Source: Bacillus sp. ISL-41
Lineage (GTDB): Bacteria > Bacillota > Bacilli > Bacillales > Cytobacillaceae
Reading direction: 5' to 3'
Assembly: GCF_018613235.1 (NCBI RefSeq)
Contig: NZ_JAGGQP010000014.1
Coordinates: forward strand, 1-64,000
Length of the DNA stretch: 64,000 bases
This document shows positions 54,401-64,000 of this stretch, piece after piece. A model generated the notes under the pieces. It was given only the letters and a program-made list of their open reading frames with translations, made no database searches and was not told the DNA's origin. The number at the start of each line of letters is the position of its first letter. The stretch's first letter is position 1. Both the position numbers and the translations under genes were made by a program.

Positions 54401-54799
54401 ATGAACAAAGAGCAATTAGTGGAGAGTGCGCGTCAGACGAAAAAGAATGCTTATGCGCCTTATTCTAAATTTCCTGTTGGTGCAGCTTTGCTGCTAAAAG
54501 ATGGTACCGTTTACAACGGAGTGAATGTTGAAAATGTATCTTTCGGTGCGACAAATTGCGCTGAGCGAACGGCTATTTTTACAGCTGTGGCGAATGGTTA
54601 TAAGAAGGGGGACTTCGAGGCGATCGCCGTCTCTGGTGATACAGCCGACTTCCTGCCTCCTTGCAGCATCTGCAGACAAGTGATGGCTGAATTCTTTTCA
54701 CCAGATATGCCGGTGTACTTAACGAATGATAAAAAAGAAATCCGCGAGCTGGCATTGAAAGAATTATTGCCGTATGCCTTCACGGATTTAGATATGTAA
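54401..54799 (+). CDS. cdd: Cytidine deaminase
   Basis: A 132-residue enzyme converting cytidine or deoxycytidine to uridine in pyrimidine salvage. The zinc motif is NCAERTA (about 52-58) and PCSICRQVMAEF (about 86-97), supplying Cys/Cys/Cys and Glu. ATG 54401 gives the usual Bacillus length and GGGA lies 9 bases upstream. A terminator lies at 54818. Confidence 0.94.
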   Translation: MNKEQLVESARQTKKNAYAPYSKFPVGAALLLKDGTVYNGVNVENVSFGATNCAERTAIFTAVANGYKKGDFEAIAVSGDTADFLPPCSICRQVMAEFFSPDMPVYLTNDKKEIRELALKELLPYAFTDLDM

Positions 54800-54817
54800 A
54801 TTTACATGAAAAGTACG

Positions 54818-54859
54818 AGAGCGTGTTTTGATCATTAGATCAGGATGTGCTCTTTTTTA
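54818..54859 (+). terminator. Intrinsic terminator
   Basis: AGAGC and GCTCT (54818-54822 with 54849-54853) enclose an inner TGATC/GATCA stem, then T6. Confidence 0.75.
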
Positions 54860-55010
54860 TTGGCTCTTTAAGTACCTATTGCTGCTTTTAAACCCATTTG
54901 GAAAATTCTCTAATGAAGGTATAAATGTTAAAATATTTGATATAAAGGTTGTAGATATTATGGGGGCGAATTTAAATTAAAAGCATTTTAGAGTAAGAGG
55001 GGGGACAAGC

Positions 55011-55196
55011 TTGAAAGTTAATGCCAAATATCTTATTCAGTTAGCTGGGTTAATCATTTTAATCTTTGGTGGAACGTTCCTTATTGTGTATTCCCAAACA
55101 GGTGAAGTATTAGTGGATCAGCTTATTGGAGTTACAATTGGGGTAGTTCTGTTGATCGCCAGCTTGATTTGGAGAATGGTGAAGAAATCAGATTAA
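55011..55196 (+). CDS. Small two-span membrane protein
   Basis: A 61-residue product, TTG start at 55011 preceded by GAGGGGGG. Spans at about 9-27 and 38-55. No family is recognised. Confidence 0.5.
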   Translation: MKVNAKYLIQLAGLIILIFGGTFLIVYSQTGEVLVDQLIGVTIGVVLLIASLIWRMVKKSD

Positions 55197-55330
55197 TGAT
55201 TGATGACTCCTATTAGAGGGATGTCTTCCATATTTGTGCCCGGTTTTTCGCTCATGGTCCAAGACGGGGAACATATCTGGCAGGTGAGTGAATGTGTAGA
55301 TGAGCAATAATGTAATGGGGGTAGGGAATT

Positions 55331-55486
55331 TTGCAATTATTCTTATTGCTATTTGGTTTAGCCATTGGTGTATTCATTATGTATTATTTGCCGATAATAG
55401 CCAAGGATATACATAAGAGTACGAAACAGAATGAAGTAATCATTAAACTTTTGGAGAAACAGATTGTAAAAAACGAAGAAAAATAA
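55331..55486 (+). CDS. Small membrane-anchored protein (51 aa)
   Basis: A TTG start at 55331 follows GGGGGTAGGG. The product has one span (about 2-21, LFLLLFGLAIGVFIMYYL) and a charged helical tail ending EKQIVKNEEK. It stops at 55486, 8 bp before a strong terminator, so it is likely a real short gene. No family is recognised. Confidence 0.5.
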   Translation: MQLFLLLFGLAIGVFIMYYLPIIAKDIHKSTKQNEVIIKLLEKQIVKNEEK

Positions 55487-55493
55487 CACAAAA

Positions 55494-55538
55494 AAAGAGC
55501 AGTATTTACGCGCGAAAACGTAGAATACTGCTCTTTTT
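55494..55538. terminator. Bidirectional intrinsic terminator
   Basis: AAAAAGAGCAGTATT pairs with AATACTGCTCTTTTT around a GC-rich 12-18 base loop; T-runs face both sides. Confidence 0.85.
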
Positions 55539-55683
55539 TATATTGAAAAATATGAGATCATATGGTAAATTTATATAGATACGCTATGATAGTTAAAATA
55601 AAATAAATTTATCCTTATTTTAATTATACAATGCAATATAATTGGAAGTCAACTCTTTTATCAAAAAAAATAGGGGTGTTGCT

Positions 55684-58014
55684 ATGAGTTTGGATCTTCA
55701 GTGGGAGCAAAAGCGTTTGGACAGTGTGATGGAGGCCATTACGGACGAAATCAACAGGGTGGAAGAAGAAACTTCAAGGCGTAAAAATGAAGTCGTCCAT
55801 ATCCGGAAACACTTTTGGGATGAAGTGAAGGTCAATACGGATACCTTTGATGATTTTCTTGAAACGATCATTGGCTTGAGGCAGGAAGCGCAGGCTCTGT
55901 CGGTAAACCAGAGCATACACAAGCACTCTTCCAAGCGTCTGGCTACACTTCGCCGTATGAAGGAGATTCCCTATTTTGGCCGGATTGATTTTACAGAAGA
56001 AGGTACCTCCGCTCCGGAAAAAATCTATATTGGTATTTCCTCTCTTAGTGATACTGAAGGTGAGGATTTTCTGATTTATGACTGGAGGGCACCAATCTCT
56101 AGTGTTTATTATGATTACCAGCCTGGACCAGCGAAGTATCAAACACCTGGTGGCATTATCGAAGGTAATCTCGAGAAAAAGTGGCAATATCTTATTCGAG
56201 GCGGCGTTTTGCAGTCGATGTTCGATACTAGCCTTACAATCGGAGACGAGATTTTACAACAGGTGCTAGGCAAAGGCACCGATAAACATATGCATAATAT
56301 TGTCGCAACCATTCAACAGGAGCAGAATCGGATCATCCGACATGACCGGGGAAGGCTTTTGATTGTTCACGGTGCGGCTGGCAGCGGCAAAACATCGGCT
56401 GCCATGCAGCGAATTGCATTTTTGCTCTACAAATACCGCGACAAGCTGAATGCCGATCAAATTATCCTGTTCTCACCGAATACGATGTTTAGCAGTTATG
56501 TTTCCAATGTCCTTCCAGAACTTGGAGAAGAGAATATGCTGCAGGCAACATTCCAGGAATACCTGGATCATCGGCTAGGGAAAGAATTCGACGTTGAAAA
56601 TCCATATGAGCAATTGGAATATGTTTTAACAGCTAAGGGTGACGAGTCGTATAAAGCCAGGGTAGCGGGAATTCAATTCAAAGCATCCATCCAATTTTTT
56701 GAGGTGATTCACTCCTACAGGAAATCACTTGAAGTGTCTGGAATGGTTTTCAAGAGCATTCGTTTTAGGGAGGAGCCAATTGTCACTTCCCAGCAAATCG
56801 AAGACCGTTTCTACAGCAGCAAGGGGTCAAACAGTTTTCACAGCCGTCTAGAAAAATTAAGGGATTGGCTTTTGAAGCAAATTAGTGAGGCTGAAAAGCT
56901 TGAACGAACTAAGTCTTGGGTTCAGGAGGAAATCGAACTGCTTAGTGATGAAGAGTATCATAAGGCGCATGCCTATCTGGCGAAAAAACGGGGATATACA
57001 GGAGAATCGATTCATGATTATGAAATCGAGCCAGAGGCGTTGGCCCGCCTGATTGTTAGACGGAAATTTAACCCGTTGCGTAAAATGATCAAGGCGTATC
57101 GCTTCGTCAACATCAAGGGAATCTACAAGCAGCTTTTTACCGGGAGCAACCAAATGGAGCTTGTACCAGAGGAATGGCAAGGAATTTGCTTATCGACGGT
57201 CACAATGCTAGATGAAGGGAAGCTGTATTATGAGGATGCTACTCCATTTCTACTTTTAAAAGAGTTGATTTTGGGGTTTCAAATCAACAGCTCGATCAAA
57301 CACATAGTGGTGGATGAGGCGCAGGATTATTCTCCTTTTCAATTCGAGTTTTTGAAGAGATTATTTCCAGCAGCGAAAATGACTGTTCTAGGGGACTTTA
57401 ACCAGGCAATCTTCGCCCATGCCAGCGAAATGGTCGATTTTCACACACTTACCAGCCTGTACGGTCAGGATAAAACAGAAGTGATCAACATGACGCGGAG
57501 CTACCGTTCCACAAAGCCGATTATTGAATTTACACGTTCACTTGTGCCTAACGGAGGGAGGATTATTCCAGTTGAGCGCGATGGAGAGCGGCCGGTGCTG
57601 ACACAAGTTACGAATCATGAAAACCTCCATAAATGTATTGCTGATAAAGTGGAACAGTTACGGGGCCTTGGTAATCAGAGCGTTGCGATCATCTGCAAAT
57701 CGGCTGAGGAAAGTCGAGGGGCGCACCAATCCCTTTCAAGCATTGAAGGAATCAAAATCATAAAAAGCAGTTCAATAGAATATGAACAAGGGGTAGTGGT
57801 GATTCCATCCTATTTATCCAAGGGAATCGAGTTCGACGCCGTCATCATTTATGATGCATCAGAGAATGTGTATGCTGATGAGACACTGCGCAGAGTATTT
57901 TATACCGCTTGCACCAGAGCTATGCATCATTTGCAGCTATATAGTGTAGGAGAGCCCAGTCCTTTTTTACGAAACGCTTTGCATGAAGGTCTGATTGAAG
58001 CAGATTCATATTAA
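55684..58014 (+). CDS. helD: HelD-type RNA polymerase recycling motor / helicase
   Basis: A 776-residue UvrD-superfamily protein. The N-terminal coiled coil (about 1-80) is the HelD secondary-channel arm. Walker A is GAAGSGKTSA (about 227-236). The C-terminal part shows VDEAQDYSPFQ (Walker B, about 540), GDFNQAIFA, RSYRSTKPI (about 602) and the final helicase motif KGIEFDAVII (about 720). HelD removes stalled or inactive RNA polymerase from DNA. ATG 55684 follows AGGGGTG; the longer frame from 55642 adds 14 residues. No operon partner. Confidence 0.93.
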   Translation: MSLDLQWEQKRLDSVMEAITDEINRVEEETSRRKNEVVHIRKHFWDEVKVNTDTFDDFLETIIGLRQEAQALSVNQSIHKHSSKRLATLRRMKEIPYFGRIDFTEEGTSAPEKIYIGISSLSDTEGEDFLIYDWRAPISSVYYDYQPGPAKYQTPGGIIEGNLEKKWQYLIRGGVLQSMFDTSLTIGDEILQQVLGKGTDKHMHNIVATIQQEQNRIIRHDRGRLLIVHGAAGSGKTSAAMQRIAFLLYKYRDKLNADQIILFSPNTMFSSYVSNVLPELGEENMLQATFQEYLDHRLGKEFDVENPYEQLEYVLTAKGDESYKARVAGIQFKASIQFFEVIHSYRKSLEVSGMVFKSIRFREEPIVTSQQIEDRFYSSKGSNSFHSRLEKLRDWLLKQISEAEKLERTKSWVQEEIELLSDEEYHKAHAYLAKKRGYTGESIHDYEIEPEALARLIVRRKFNPLRKMIKAYRFVNIKGIYKQLFTGSNQMELVPEEWQGICLSTVTMLDEGKLYYEDATPFLLLKELILGFQINSSIKHIVVDEAQDYSPFQFEFLKRLFPAAKMTVLGDFNQAIFAHASEMVDFHTLTSLYGQDKTEVINMTRSYRSTKPIIEFTRSLVPNGGRIIPVERDGERPVLTQVTNHENLHKCIADKVEQLRGLGNQSVAIICKSAEESRGAHQSLSSIEGIKIIKSSSIEYEQGVVVIPSYLSKGIEFDAVIIYDASENVYADETLRRVFYTACTRAMHHLQLYSVGEPSPFLRNALHEGLIEADSY

Positions 58015-58191
58015 AATGGGGTGAAGCGGGAAAAGGAAATTGTTGTTGAGAATTAAGGTTGTCTATATCTACTAAACGTTAAGGAGAATACCACCTGGCG
58101 TAATAGATAAATAGACCTAATTCTCTCCTGATATGTGGACTGCTTACATCGCAACAATTAAAATATAAATATTATAAACAGGAGGTGTAGT

Positions 58192-60369
58192 ATGGAAACG
58201 GTAGTAAATGGGCCATTACTTTTTGAACATATCTTCAATCATTTAACCTATCCTGTGTTGATTTTTGAAATAGATCTTAACAAGGCTCGGGTTTTGGAAG
58301 TTAATGAACCTGCGTGTGCTTTGTTTAAATATTCTAGAGAGGAATTTTTAACAAAGAAGGCTAAGTCACTCTTCAATCATTTATCTCCTAAGGTCTTAAA
58401 AACATTAAAAGCCCTATTATTAGAGAATGGCCAGCTATCGACTATCCTGGAGCTTCGTAATAAAACGGGCCAAGTATTCACTGTAGAAGTCGAAGCATCC
58501 TTTATTAATCAGGGGAATACACCGTTGGTTTTTTGCTTGCTCAAAGAATATTCCCGCTCCTCCTGCCAAAATGATGCATTAAAAGAAGAAAACAGCTACC
58601 TGCGAATGGTTCTGGATACAATACAATCATTTGTTGTGATTCTTGATAAAGAAGGGCGTATCTATAACTGGAATCAATACACGGAAAGGATGACAGAATA
58701 CAGCCTTAAAGAATTACAATATCAGAAGTTTTGGGACATTTTTATTGATGATGAGGAGAAGAATCGGATTACGGATAACTACTTGTCAGGTAAAATCCCT
58801 CTGGATTATGAAAATTCTTGGCTGATGAAAAATGGCGAGAAACGACATATCAAATGGAAGAGCCAGACGGTTACTGATGCTGAAGGCAATACTGAATTTG
58901 TTATAGCCACTGGAGTGGATGTTACCGATGAAGTTCTTTCGTATAAAGAACTGAATAAGAGCAAGGGGAAATATCAAACGCTTGTCTCTTCAATGAATGA
59001 CCTCGTTTTTACAATTGACCAGTCCTTCATCATCACCAGCGTTTACGGTAAATGGTTAATAACAAATGGATTTACGAAGGAAGCCTTTGAAGGGGAGTCC
59101 CTATATCATCTATTAAATGATTCCACCATGCAAGAGAAGGTCAAGATGACTCTTGGTGGAGAAATTTCAGAATTCGAATGGGATTTGGAATGTGGAGATA
59201 AGACTTATAATTTTCATACTGTATTGTCACCGATTGTTTTACCTGACAACATCGTAAAAGAGATTGTTGGTGTTACCCGCGATATAACGGAGAAAAAAAG
59301 CCTGGAAGAACACCATAAGAGGATTTATGAAGCATTGACAAGCGGAGTAATTGTCCAGAATACCTCCGGAGAAATCATCTATGTAAATAGGAATGCAACC
59401 GAAATTTTAGGATATAGCGAAGATGACCTCAAGAATATGACGTCCATGAATGAAGAATGGGATGCAGAAAACTCGGCGGGTGAAATCTTTCCCGGTGAGG
59501 CACACCCGGCAATGAAAACATTGCGAACTGGTGAAGAGTTCAGCAATGTTGAGATGTTTGTATACAATCCGCAAAAGAAGGAAAAGCGCTGGATCCTGGT
59601 AGATACTCGGCCTATTTTCGAGGCGGGAAGCAAAAAGGACGTTGAATATGCTTTGTCTACATTTCACGATATCACGAAAAAAAAGGAAATGGATGAAGTG
59701 ATGCAGCAATCTCAAAATCTTGCACTAATAGGCAAAATTGCTTCAGGGGTCGTTCATGAAATTCGAAATCCGCTTACCAGTTTAATGGGTTTCTTGAAAT
59801 TATTCGAAGAAGGAGATCGAAAAAGCCAGTTATTTGAATACCTTCCAGTCATAAGAGCAGAGTTGGAACAACTAAATAAGTTTTCCAATGAATTTATAGA
59901 ACTCTCCTATTCAAAGGAGCTTAAGTGGACCGAGGCGAATCTTGCCGAAATCATCCAAAGTGCTATTCATGAGTTAAAAGAGGAAATTGACGACCGCAAA
60001 ATAAACCTAAACATAGAATCAAACTGCAGCGAGGCTATTTTATTACACTGCAAGGAACCTGATCTAAAACTCCTCTTTATAAATCTCTTTGAAAATTCAA
60101 TTGAAGCGATGGATGTCGGCGGAAACCTGCAGATTCAACTGCGGTGTCTGGAAGAAAAAGTCGAGATTAAAGTGATTGATAATGGTAAAGGAATAAGTCC
60201 TGATCGTTTAAAGCATCTTTGCGAACCATATTATTCAACCAAAGAAAAAGGGACAGGTCTGGGTTTGATGCGCAGTCTAAAAATTATCCATGACCATAAA
60301 GGGAAAATTGATTTTGCCAGTGAAGAAGGGAAGGGTACGGTTGTCACGATAGAATTAGTTTTACACTAA
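58192..60369 (+). CDS. Multi-PAS sensor histidine kinase
   Basis: A 725-residue soluble kinase without membrane spans. Four PAS-type domains lie at about 10-120, 135-250, 265-380 and 385-500, followed by HisKA and HATPase_c. The phosphoacceptor is in VVHEIRNPLTSL (about residue 523); DNGKGIS and GTGLGLMRSL are the ATP-lid motifs. This layout resembles sporulation kinases of bacilli (KinA/KinE type) that feed the Spo0 phosphorelay. No response regulator gene is adjacent, which fits an orphan phosphorelay kinase. GGAGG precedes the ATG. Confidence 0.9.
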   Translation: METVVNGPLLFEHIFNHLTYPVLIFEIDLNKARVLEVNEPACALFKYSREEFLTKKAKSLFNHLSPKVLKTLKALLLENGQLSTILELRNKTGQVFTVEVEASFINQGNTPLVFCLLKEYSRSSCQNDALKEENSYLRMVLDTIQSFVVILDKEGRIYNWNQYTERMTEYSLKELQYQKFWDIFIDDEEKNRITDNYLSGKIPLDYENSWLMKNGEKRHIKWKSQTVTDAEGNTEFVIATGVDVTDEVLSYKELNKSKGKYQTLVSSMNDLVFTIDQSFIITSVYGKWLITNGFTKEAFEGESLYHLLNDSTMQEKVKMTLGGEISEFEWDLECGDKTYNFHTVLSPIVLPDNIVKEIVGVTRDITEKKSLEEHHKRIYEALTSGVIVQNTSGEIIYVNRNATEILGYSEDDLKNMTSMNEEWDAENSAGEIFPGEAHPAMKTLRTGEEFSNVEMFVYNPQKKEKRWILVDTRPIFEAGSKKDVEYALSTFHDITKKKEMDEVMQQSQNLALIGKIASGVVHEIRNPLTSLMGFLKLFEEGDRKSQLFEYLPVIRAELEQLNKFSNEFIELSYSKELKWTEANLAEIIQSAIHELKEEIDDRKINLNIESNCSEAILLHCKEPDLKLLFINLFENSIEAMDVGGNLQIQLRCLEEKVEIKVIDNGKGISPDRLKHLCEPYYSTKEKGTGLGLMRSLKIIHDHKGKIDFASEEGKGTVVTIELVLH

Positions 60370-60397
60370 TGTGTTACGTAAATAGAATCCCACACAA

Positions 60398-60431
60398 GAC
60401 TTGGAGCTGTTAGGTTCTCCGAGTCTTTTTA
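60398..60431 (+). terminator. Intrinsic terminator
   Basis: GACT.GGAG pairs with CTCC.AGTC around a loop, followed by T5. It lies 28 bp past the kinase stop. Confidence 0.72.
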
Positions 60432-60522
60432 TTTGTACTTATTCTAAGGGAACAATCGTCCACTGCATATTTTCTTTCAAATGGCAAAAATTAATTCTAT
60501 TAGTCATAGAATGGGGTTTGCT

Positions 60523-61054
60523 ATGAAATTTTCACGGCTTCAAGTATCGGCTCTAATTATTTTATTTACTGGCATATCAAACCATGTGATGATTCTTCCG
60601 CATTTACTGAGAGTGGCTAAGCGTGATGCCTGGGCCAGTGTAGCCCTGGCGTATGTCTTCCTCCTGATATGGGGATTTCTCGCAGTCTTTATTTTTAAAA
60701 AGATGAATGGCGAAGGCTTTTTAAACTGGGTGCAAAATCGGGCGGGCACTATAGTGGCTAAAGGATTTACGCTTTTCTTTGCTGTTTATTTCCTTGTTTC
60801 GGGCTCATTTTCATCATATGATTTCATTCTTATGATCAAGATTTACTTCCTTCCTAATACACCCGCCTGGATCGTTACATTGTGTTTCACGTTACTGTGC
60901 ATCTGGGCGATGACACCGTTAAAATACTCGCTCAACTGGTTTCCATCCACCAAATGGTTATCATCCGGTGCTTGAAGGGTTTGTGATTGTCCTGGGCGGG
61001 AGCATGGATTTGTTTATCCTGTTCCTGGTGCACGATAAGTTCAACAAGCCTTAA
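60523..61054 (+). pseudogene. Decayed GerAB-type spore germination permease
   Basis: From ATG 60523 (GGGG upstream) the first 150 residues read as the N-terminal half of a GerAB/Yndeltype amino-acid permease: FSRLQVSALIILFTG, several membrane spans and MTPLKYSL. The frame then stops at 60975, while another frame carries a C-terminal-like end (YHPVLEGFVIVLGG through DKFNKP) to TAA 61054. Normal proteins are about 365 residues, so some 170 residues are missing and a frameshift is present. It should be nonfunctional. Confidence 0.75.
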
Positions 61055-61425
61055 ATCAAATTGGTCTGTGTTAAAATTGGACATGGATAAAGTACTACTC
61101 TCAAAAGGTTATTGTGGTGATAACTCAGAGGGTACTTTGTCCTTTTTTATTTGTCTAGAAAAAGGCCTTACACATACATTTATAAAACATCAGCGATTCC
61201 GTTTAATAAGAGATAAATGAACAATATCATATAAGAATCTCCTTATTTGACTATTCCCTTCTCTCTGGTCTAAAAGTCTTTTCGCGAATGATAAGGGAGT
61301 CTTCTGTAAAAAACGATAAAACCCATAATGACTTATTGTCACCAAGAATAGTTCAAATATGAAATTTATTAATAAAGATTGTTAGCTATTTTCCTGAGGT
61401 AAAGATAATCGTTTAAAGGACTGTG
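61055..61425. other. Intergenic region between GerAB relic and palindromic repeat
   Basis: AT-rich, with a weak hairpin (AAAGTACTACTCTC with GAGGGTACTTT, about 61092-61137) followed by a TCCTTTTTT run; this may be a terminator. No gene is visible. Confidence 0.4.
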
Positions 61426-61496
61426 GAAGCGTGGGAAGTACCTTTTGCTTCTTCTCAAGAGATAAATTTAGAAGCATAAGAACGTCCCTCTGTTTC
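61426..61496. repeat. Palindromic dispersed repeat, copy B (complete)
   Basis: Imperfect inverted arms of about 27 bp (61426-61452 with 61470-61496) around a 17-base loop. Both arms begin with GAAGC- or GAAAC-type ends and share TTTTGCTTC/GAAGCATAAG. Its left half matches 53975-54021. It abuts the end of the LysR gene. Confidence 0.75.
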
Positions 61497-62388
61497 ATTC
61501 CCCCACTTCAAGGTATTGCCGGGATGTAGATATGAATTCACGGACAGCAAAGCTGAGGTATTTATTCTTTTGCCATATCATGCCAAGCTCCAAGTCAATA
61601 TTAGATGTATGGAAAGGAAGGACAGTCAGTTCTTCTTTGTTAATATCTTTACATATCTTGCTTGGCAGCAGGGCAATTCCCATTTTACCCTCCACCATGC
61701 CGAGCAAGAAGTCCTTTTGAGAACTTTCACAGACGATATTGGGCTGGAAGTTATTCTTGGCACATTCCTCAATAATAAGGTCGTAAAGTGTGAAGTCCTT
61801 TCGGTATAAAATAAAAGGCTCGTTTTCTAACTCATGGAAGTGCACCTTGCTTTTTGAGGCTAGGGAGTGGTCGTTATGAACAATTAGCATCAATGGATCC
61901 TTTATGACTTTAAGAATCTCAAAGCTGCTTCCCTGAGCTGGAAGCGTACAGATTAATCCTATATCTAAAGAGCCATCCTCAACGCCTTTTTTGATTTTTT
62001 TGGTACCTACTTCAGTTAACGTTATTTTGACATGAGGGTATTTTTCTTTGTATTGGCTGATAAATTTTGAAAAGAATGCCGCACCCACAATGGGAGGGAT
62101 TCCAATCCTGATTTCTCCGCTTTTAAGCTCCATGATATCTGTTAACTCAAGCGTCAGGTTATTAAATGCCTCCAACACTTTTTTCGCATTGATTAGCACT
62201 GCTTTTCCTGCGTCGGTTAATTCCAGCTGCTTCGAGGATCGATAAAATAAGGGAACCCCTAACTCTCCTTCTAAATTCTTTATAGCCTTACTAATCGAAG
62301 GCTGTGTTACATGCAGTGTTTGAGATGCTTTTGTAAAGCTCAAGTGCTGTGCAACCTCTGAAAAGTACTCTAAATGGCGAATATCCAA
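61495..62388 (-). CDS. LysR-family transcriptional regulator
   Basis: A 297-residue LTTR. TTG 62388 is chosen because AGGAGGG lies 7-8 bases upstream; the longer frame from 62409 contains that site. The N-terminal winged helix MDIRHLEYFSEVAQH and FTKASQTLHVTQPSISKAIK (helix-turn-helix) is followed by the periplasmic-binding-like effector domain, with GIPPIVGAAF (about 94). It resembles the CidR/CitR group. It diverges from the malic enzyme gene and is the likely regulator of it. Confidence 0.92.
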   Translation of the reverse strand: MDIRHLEYFSEVAQHLSFTKASQTLHVTQPSISKAIKNLEGELGVPLFYRSSKQLELTDAGKAVLINAKKVLEAFNNLTLELTDIMELKSGEIRIGIPPIVGAAFFSKFISQYKEKYPHVKITLTEVGTKKIKKGVEDGSLDIGLICTLPAQGSSFEILKVIKDPLMLIVHNDHSLASKSKVHFHELENEPFILYRKDFTLYDLIIEECAKNNFQPNIVCESSQKDFLLGMVEGKMGIALLPSKICKDINKEELTVLPFHTSNIDLELGMIWQKNKYLSFAVREFISTSRQYLEVGE

Positions 62389-62685
62389 ACAACTTCCCTC
62401 CTGTATCAAATCAATTACTGTATATCCGTTTTTATAATATTCTCACATTTTAAAGTAAAAGCCGGCTTTAAGTCCACAGTATGAGCCTTTAAAATAACTG
62501 GTATGTTAAAAAGCACTTTATAGCCAAAATGCATAAAGAGTATAGATTATATGTATTTTATTTATATTGGAAACTCATTATATAATGGACTAAATTTAAA
62601 AGCCATTTATCCGTGTTGAAAATACTGAAAATTGGGAATTTTTAAGTGAAGGTTTACTCGAATTTTCGTAAAGGAGAGGTTGTGT
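62389..62685. promoter_or_regulatory. Shared LysR/malic enzyme control region
   Basis: The divergent intergenic region should hold the LTTR binding sites and both promoters. A dyad TTTATA-N11-TAAAG lies near 62517-62540 and fits the T-N11-A form, but -35/-10 elements could not be placed with confidence. Confidence 0.4.
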
Positions 62686-63900
62686 ATGAATAATTTACAA
62701 AAAAAATCACTTTTGCTTCATGAGAAATACAAGGGGAAGTTGTCTGTGGAGGTAAAAATGCCTATAAACAGTATGGAGGATTTGAGTTTAGCGTATTCTC
62801 CCGGAGTAGCGGAACCATGCAAGCAAATCTATTCAACTCCTGAAAAAGTCTATGACTATACAATTAAAGGGAATTTAATCGCCGTCGTCTCTGACGGGAC
62901 ATCTGTTCTAGGGCTTGGGGACATAGGGCCAGAGGCCGCGATGCCAGTCATGGAGGGAAAGGCTGCTTTATTTAAGACATTCGCAGGAATTGATGCAGTC
63001 CCGATTTGCCTTGATACAAAGGATCCCGAAGAAATCATAAAAACGGTGAAACTGCTGCAGCCATCCTTTGGAGGAGTCAATTTGGAGGATATCGCATCAC
63101 CAAATTGTTTTTATATCGAGGAACGACTGAAAAAAGAAATGAATATCCCTGTATTTCATGATGACCAGCATGGTACAGCAATTGTCACAGCAGCCGGGTT
63201 AATAAACTCCTTAAAACTTGTTGATAAAAGGATCGATGAAATAAAAGTGGTCATCAATGGGGCTGGTGCCGCAGGAATCGCTATTATAAAGCTATTACTT
63301 AATATGGGTGTTGAAAATGTGATTATGTGTGATACAAAGGGAGCGATTTATGAAGGCAGGCAGATAGGCATGAATCCGCTTAAAGAATCGGTTTCCAGGA
63401 TTACGAACAGAAATAAACTGCAAGGGCGGCTATCGGATGTGATCGCAGGAGCGGATGTATTCATTGGAGTTTCTTCCGCAGGGGCATTGACAAAAGAAAT
63501 GGTAAAAACGATGGCGCCTGATTCAATTATCTTTGCGATGGCAAATCCGGTTCCGGAAATCATGCCAGAAGAAGCAAAGGCCGCCGGTGCGAAAGTTATT
63601 GGAACAGGAAGATCAGATTTACCTAACCAGGTGAACAATGTCCTGGCGTTTCCCGGAATTTTCAGAGGTGCTTTAGATGTCCTGGCCACCGATATAAATG
63701 AAGAAATGAAAACAGCGGCCGTCAAGGCGATTGCAGGCTTAATTGAGAGTCACGAATTGACACCGGATTATGTTATACCAGGACCGCTTGACACCAGAGT
63801 CGTTCCAGCGGTAAGCGAGGCTGTAGCGAAGGCGGCAATGGAAACCGGAGTAGCGCGCAAAGAGGTTTTGTTCAATCAATTAGTGGACGTTCAGCAATAG
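62686..63900 (+). CDS. NAD(P)-dependent malic enzyme
   Basis: A 404-residue enzyme that oxidatively decarboxylates malate to pyruvate and CO2. ATG 62686 has AAGGAG 9 bases upstream. The malic N domain has YSPGVAEPC (about 36-44), KGNLIAVVSDGT and FHDDQHGTA (about 158-166, metal-binding Asp). The NAD(P) domain has NGAGAAGIA (about 190-198). It resembles the short bacterial form (YtsJ/MaeB N-terminal half). The divergent LysR regulator suggests that organic acids control it. Confidence 0.94.
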   Translation: MNNLQKKSLLLHEKYKGKLSVEVKMPINSMEDLSLAYSPGVAEPCKQIYSTPEKVYDYTIKGNLIAVVSDGTSVLGLGDIGPEAAMPVMEGKAALFKTFAGIDAVPICLDTKDPEEIIKTVKLLQPSFGGVNLEDIASPNCFYIEERLKKEMNIPVFHDDQHGTAIVTAAGLINSLKLVDKRIDEIKVVINGAGAAGIAIIKLLLNMGVENVIMCDTKGAIYEGRQIGMNPLKESVSRITNRNKLQGRLSDVIAGADVFIGVSSAGALTKEMVKTMAPDSIIFAMANPVPEIMPEEAKAAGAKVIGTGRSDLPNQVNNVLAFPGIFRGALDVLATDINEEMKTAAVKAIAGLIESHELTPDYVIPGPLDTRVVPAVSEAVAKAAMETGVARKEVLFNQLVDVQQ

Positions 63901-64000
63901 TCAATTGTGGATCAAGATATTCCTGAGCAGCGGAAGAATATCCTGCATCTCTTAATTGTCAGCGGCGAGGCATTCTTCAGCCATTGTTGATTTACCGTAA
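63901..64000. other. Right edge, no feature seen
   Basis: The last 100 bases hold no complete frame or clear site. Confidence 0.3.

Noticed and set aside
60987-61220. Plus-strand 77-codon frame after the GerAB relic
   Set aside because: It overlaps the C-terminal remnant in another frame and runs through a hairpin; composition is not protein-like.

Overview
The window reads as the chromosome of a low-GC, Gram-positive, spore-forming member of the Bacillaceae (Bacillus/Mesobacillus type). Supporting this are strong GGAGG ribosome binding sites with frequent TTG and GTG starts, a MarR-type gene followed by a T-box and tyrosyl-tRNA synthetase (the B. subtilis ywaE-tyrZ order), an OhrR with the Bacillus Cys15/Tyr29/Tyr40 pattern, a multi-PAS sporulation-type kinase, a decayed GerAB-type germination permease and HelD. 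No rRNA or tRNA gene, complete insertion sequence, CRISPR array or integrase was recognised.

Layout. 1-712 is a strict 52-bp tandem array of hairpin units. 893-5523 (minus) is an operon of an MMPL exporter, an OmpR/HisKA two-component pair and a small heme-copper-oxidase-like membrane protein. 5.8-25.3 kb is an accessory stretch of mostly single genes: lipoproteins, methyltransferases, metallo-beta-lactamase-fold hydrolases, GNATs, DinB, a secreted nuclease, rifampin ADP-ribosyltransferase (Arr) and DUF families. Several plus-strand genes are followed by copies of one dispersed repeat made of a terminator hairpin and a conserved tail. Remnants and a possible group II intron fragment also lie here. 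25.4-30.2 kb holds ywaE-T-box-tyrZ, proline dehydrogenase and a nitroreductase.

30.6-46 kb is a defence island. It opens with a truncated copy of the 14.8-kb nuclease gene. A BsuMI/LlaJI-like restriction-modification system follows: two C5 methyltransferases, an uncharacterised 232-aa protein, a McrB-like AAA+ NTPase, a DUF2357/PD-(D/E)XK nuclease and convergent Vsr. A second, larger McrB/nuclease pair with no methyltransferase of its own comes next, then a small Cys/His protein, a two-domain MazG-like protein and a frameshifted gene. Methyltransferases and Vsr would protect and repair the host's m5C sites, while the McrB/nuclease modules would cleave foreign DNA.

46-64 kb is mainly housekeeping or stress: acetamidase/formamidase flanked by two paralogous membrane proteins, GNAT, Nudix, HIT plus an atypical PP2C, a 2H phosphoesterase, glutathione peroxidase-OhrR with a recognisable operator, cytidine deaminase, HelD, a four-PAS histidine kinase, and a LysR regulator divergent from malic enzyme. 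Decayed genes here include a UPF0158 gene interrupted by a palindromic repeat that recurs at 61.4 kb. All function calls come from reading the sequence; no database search was run.
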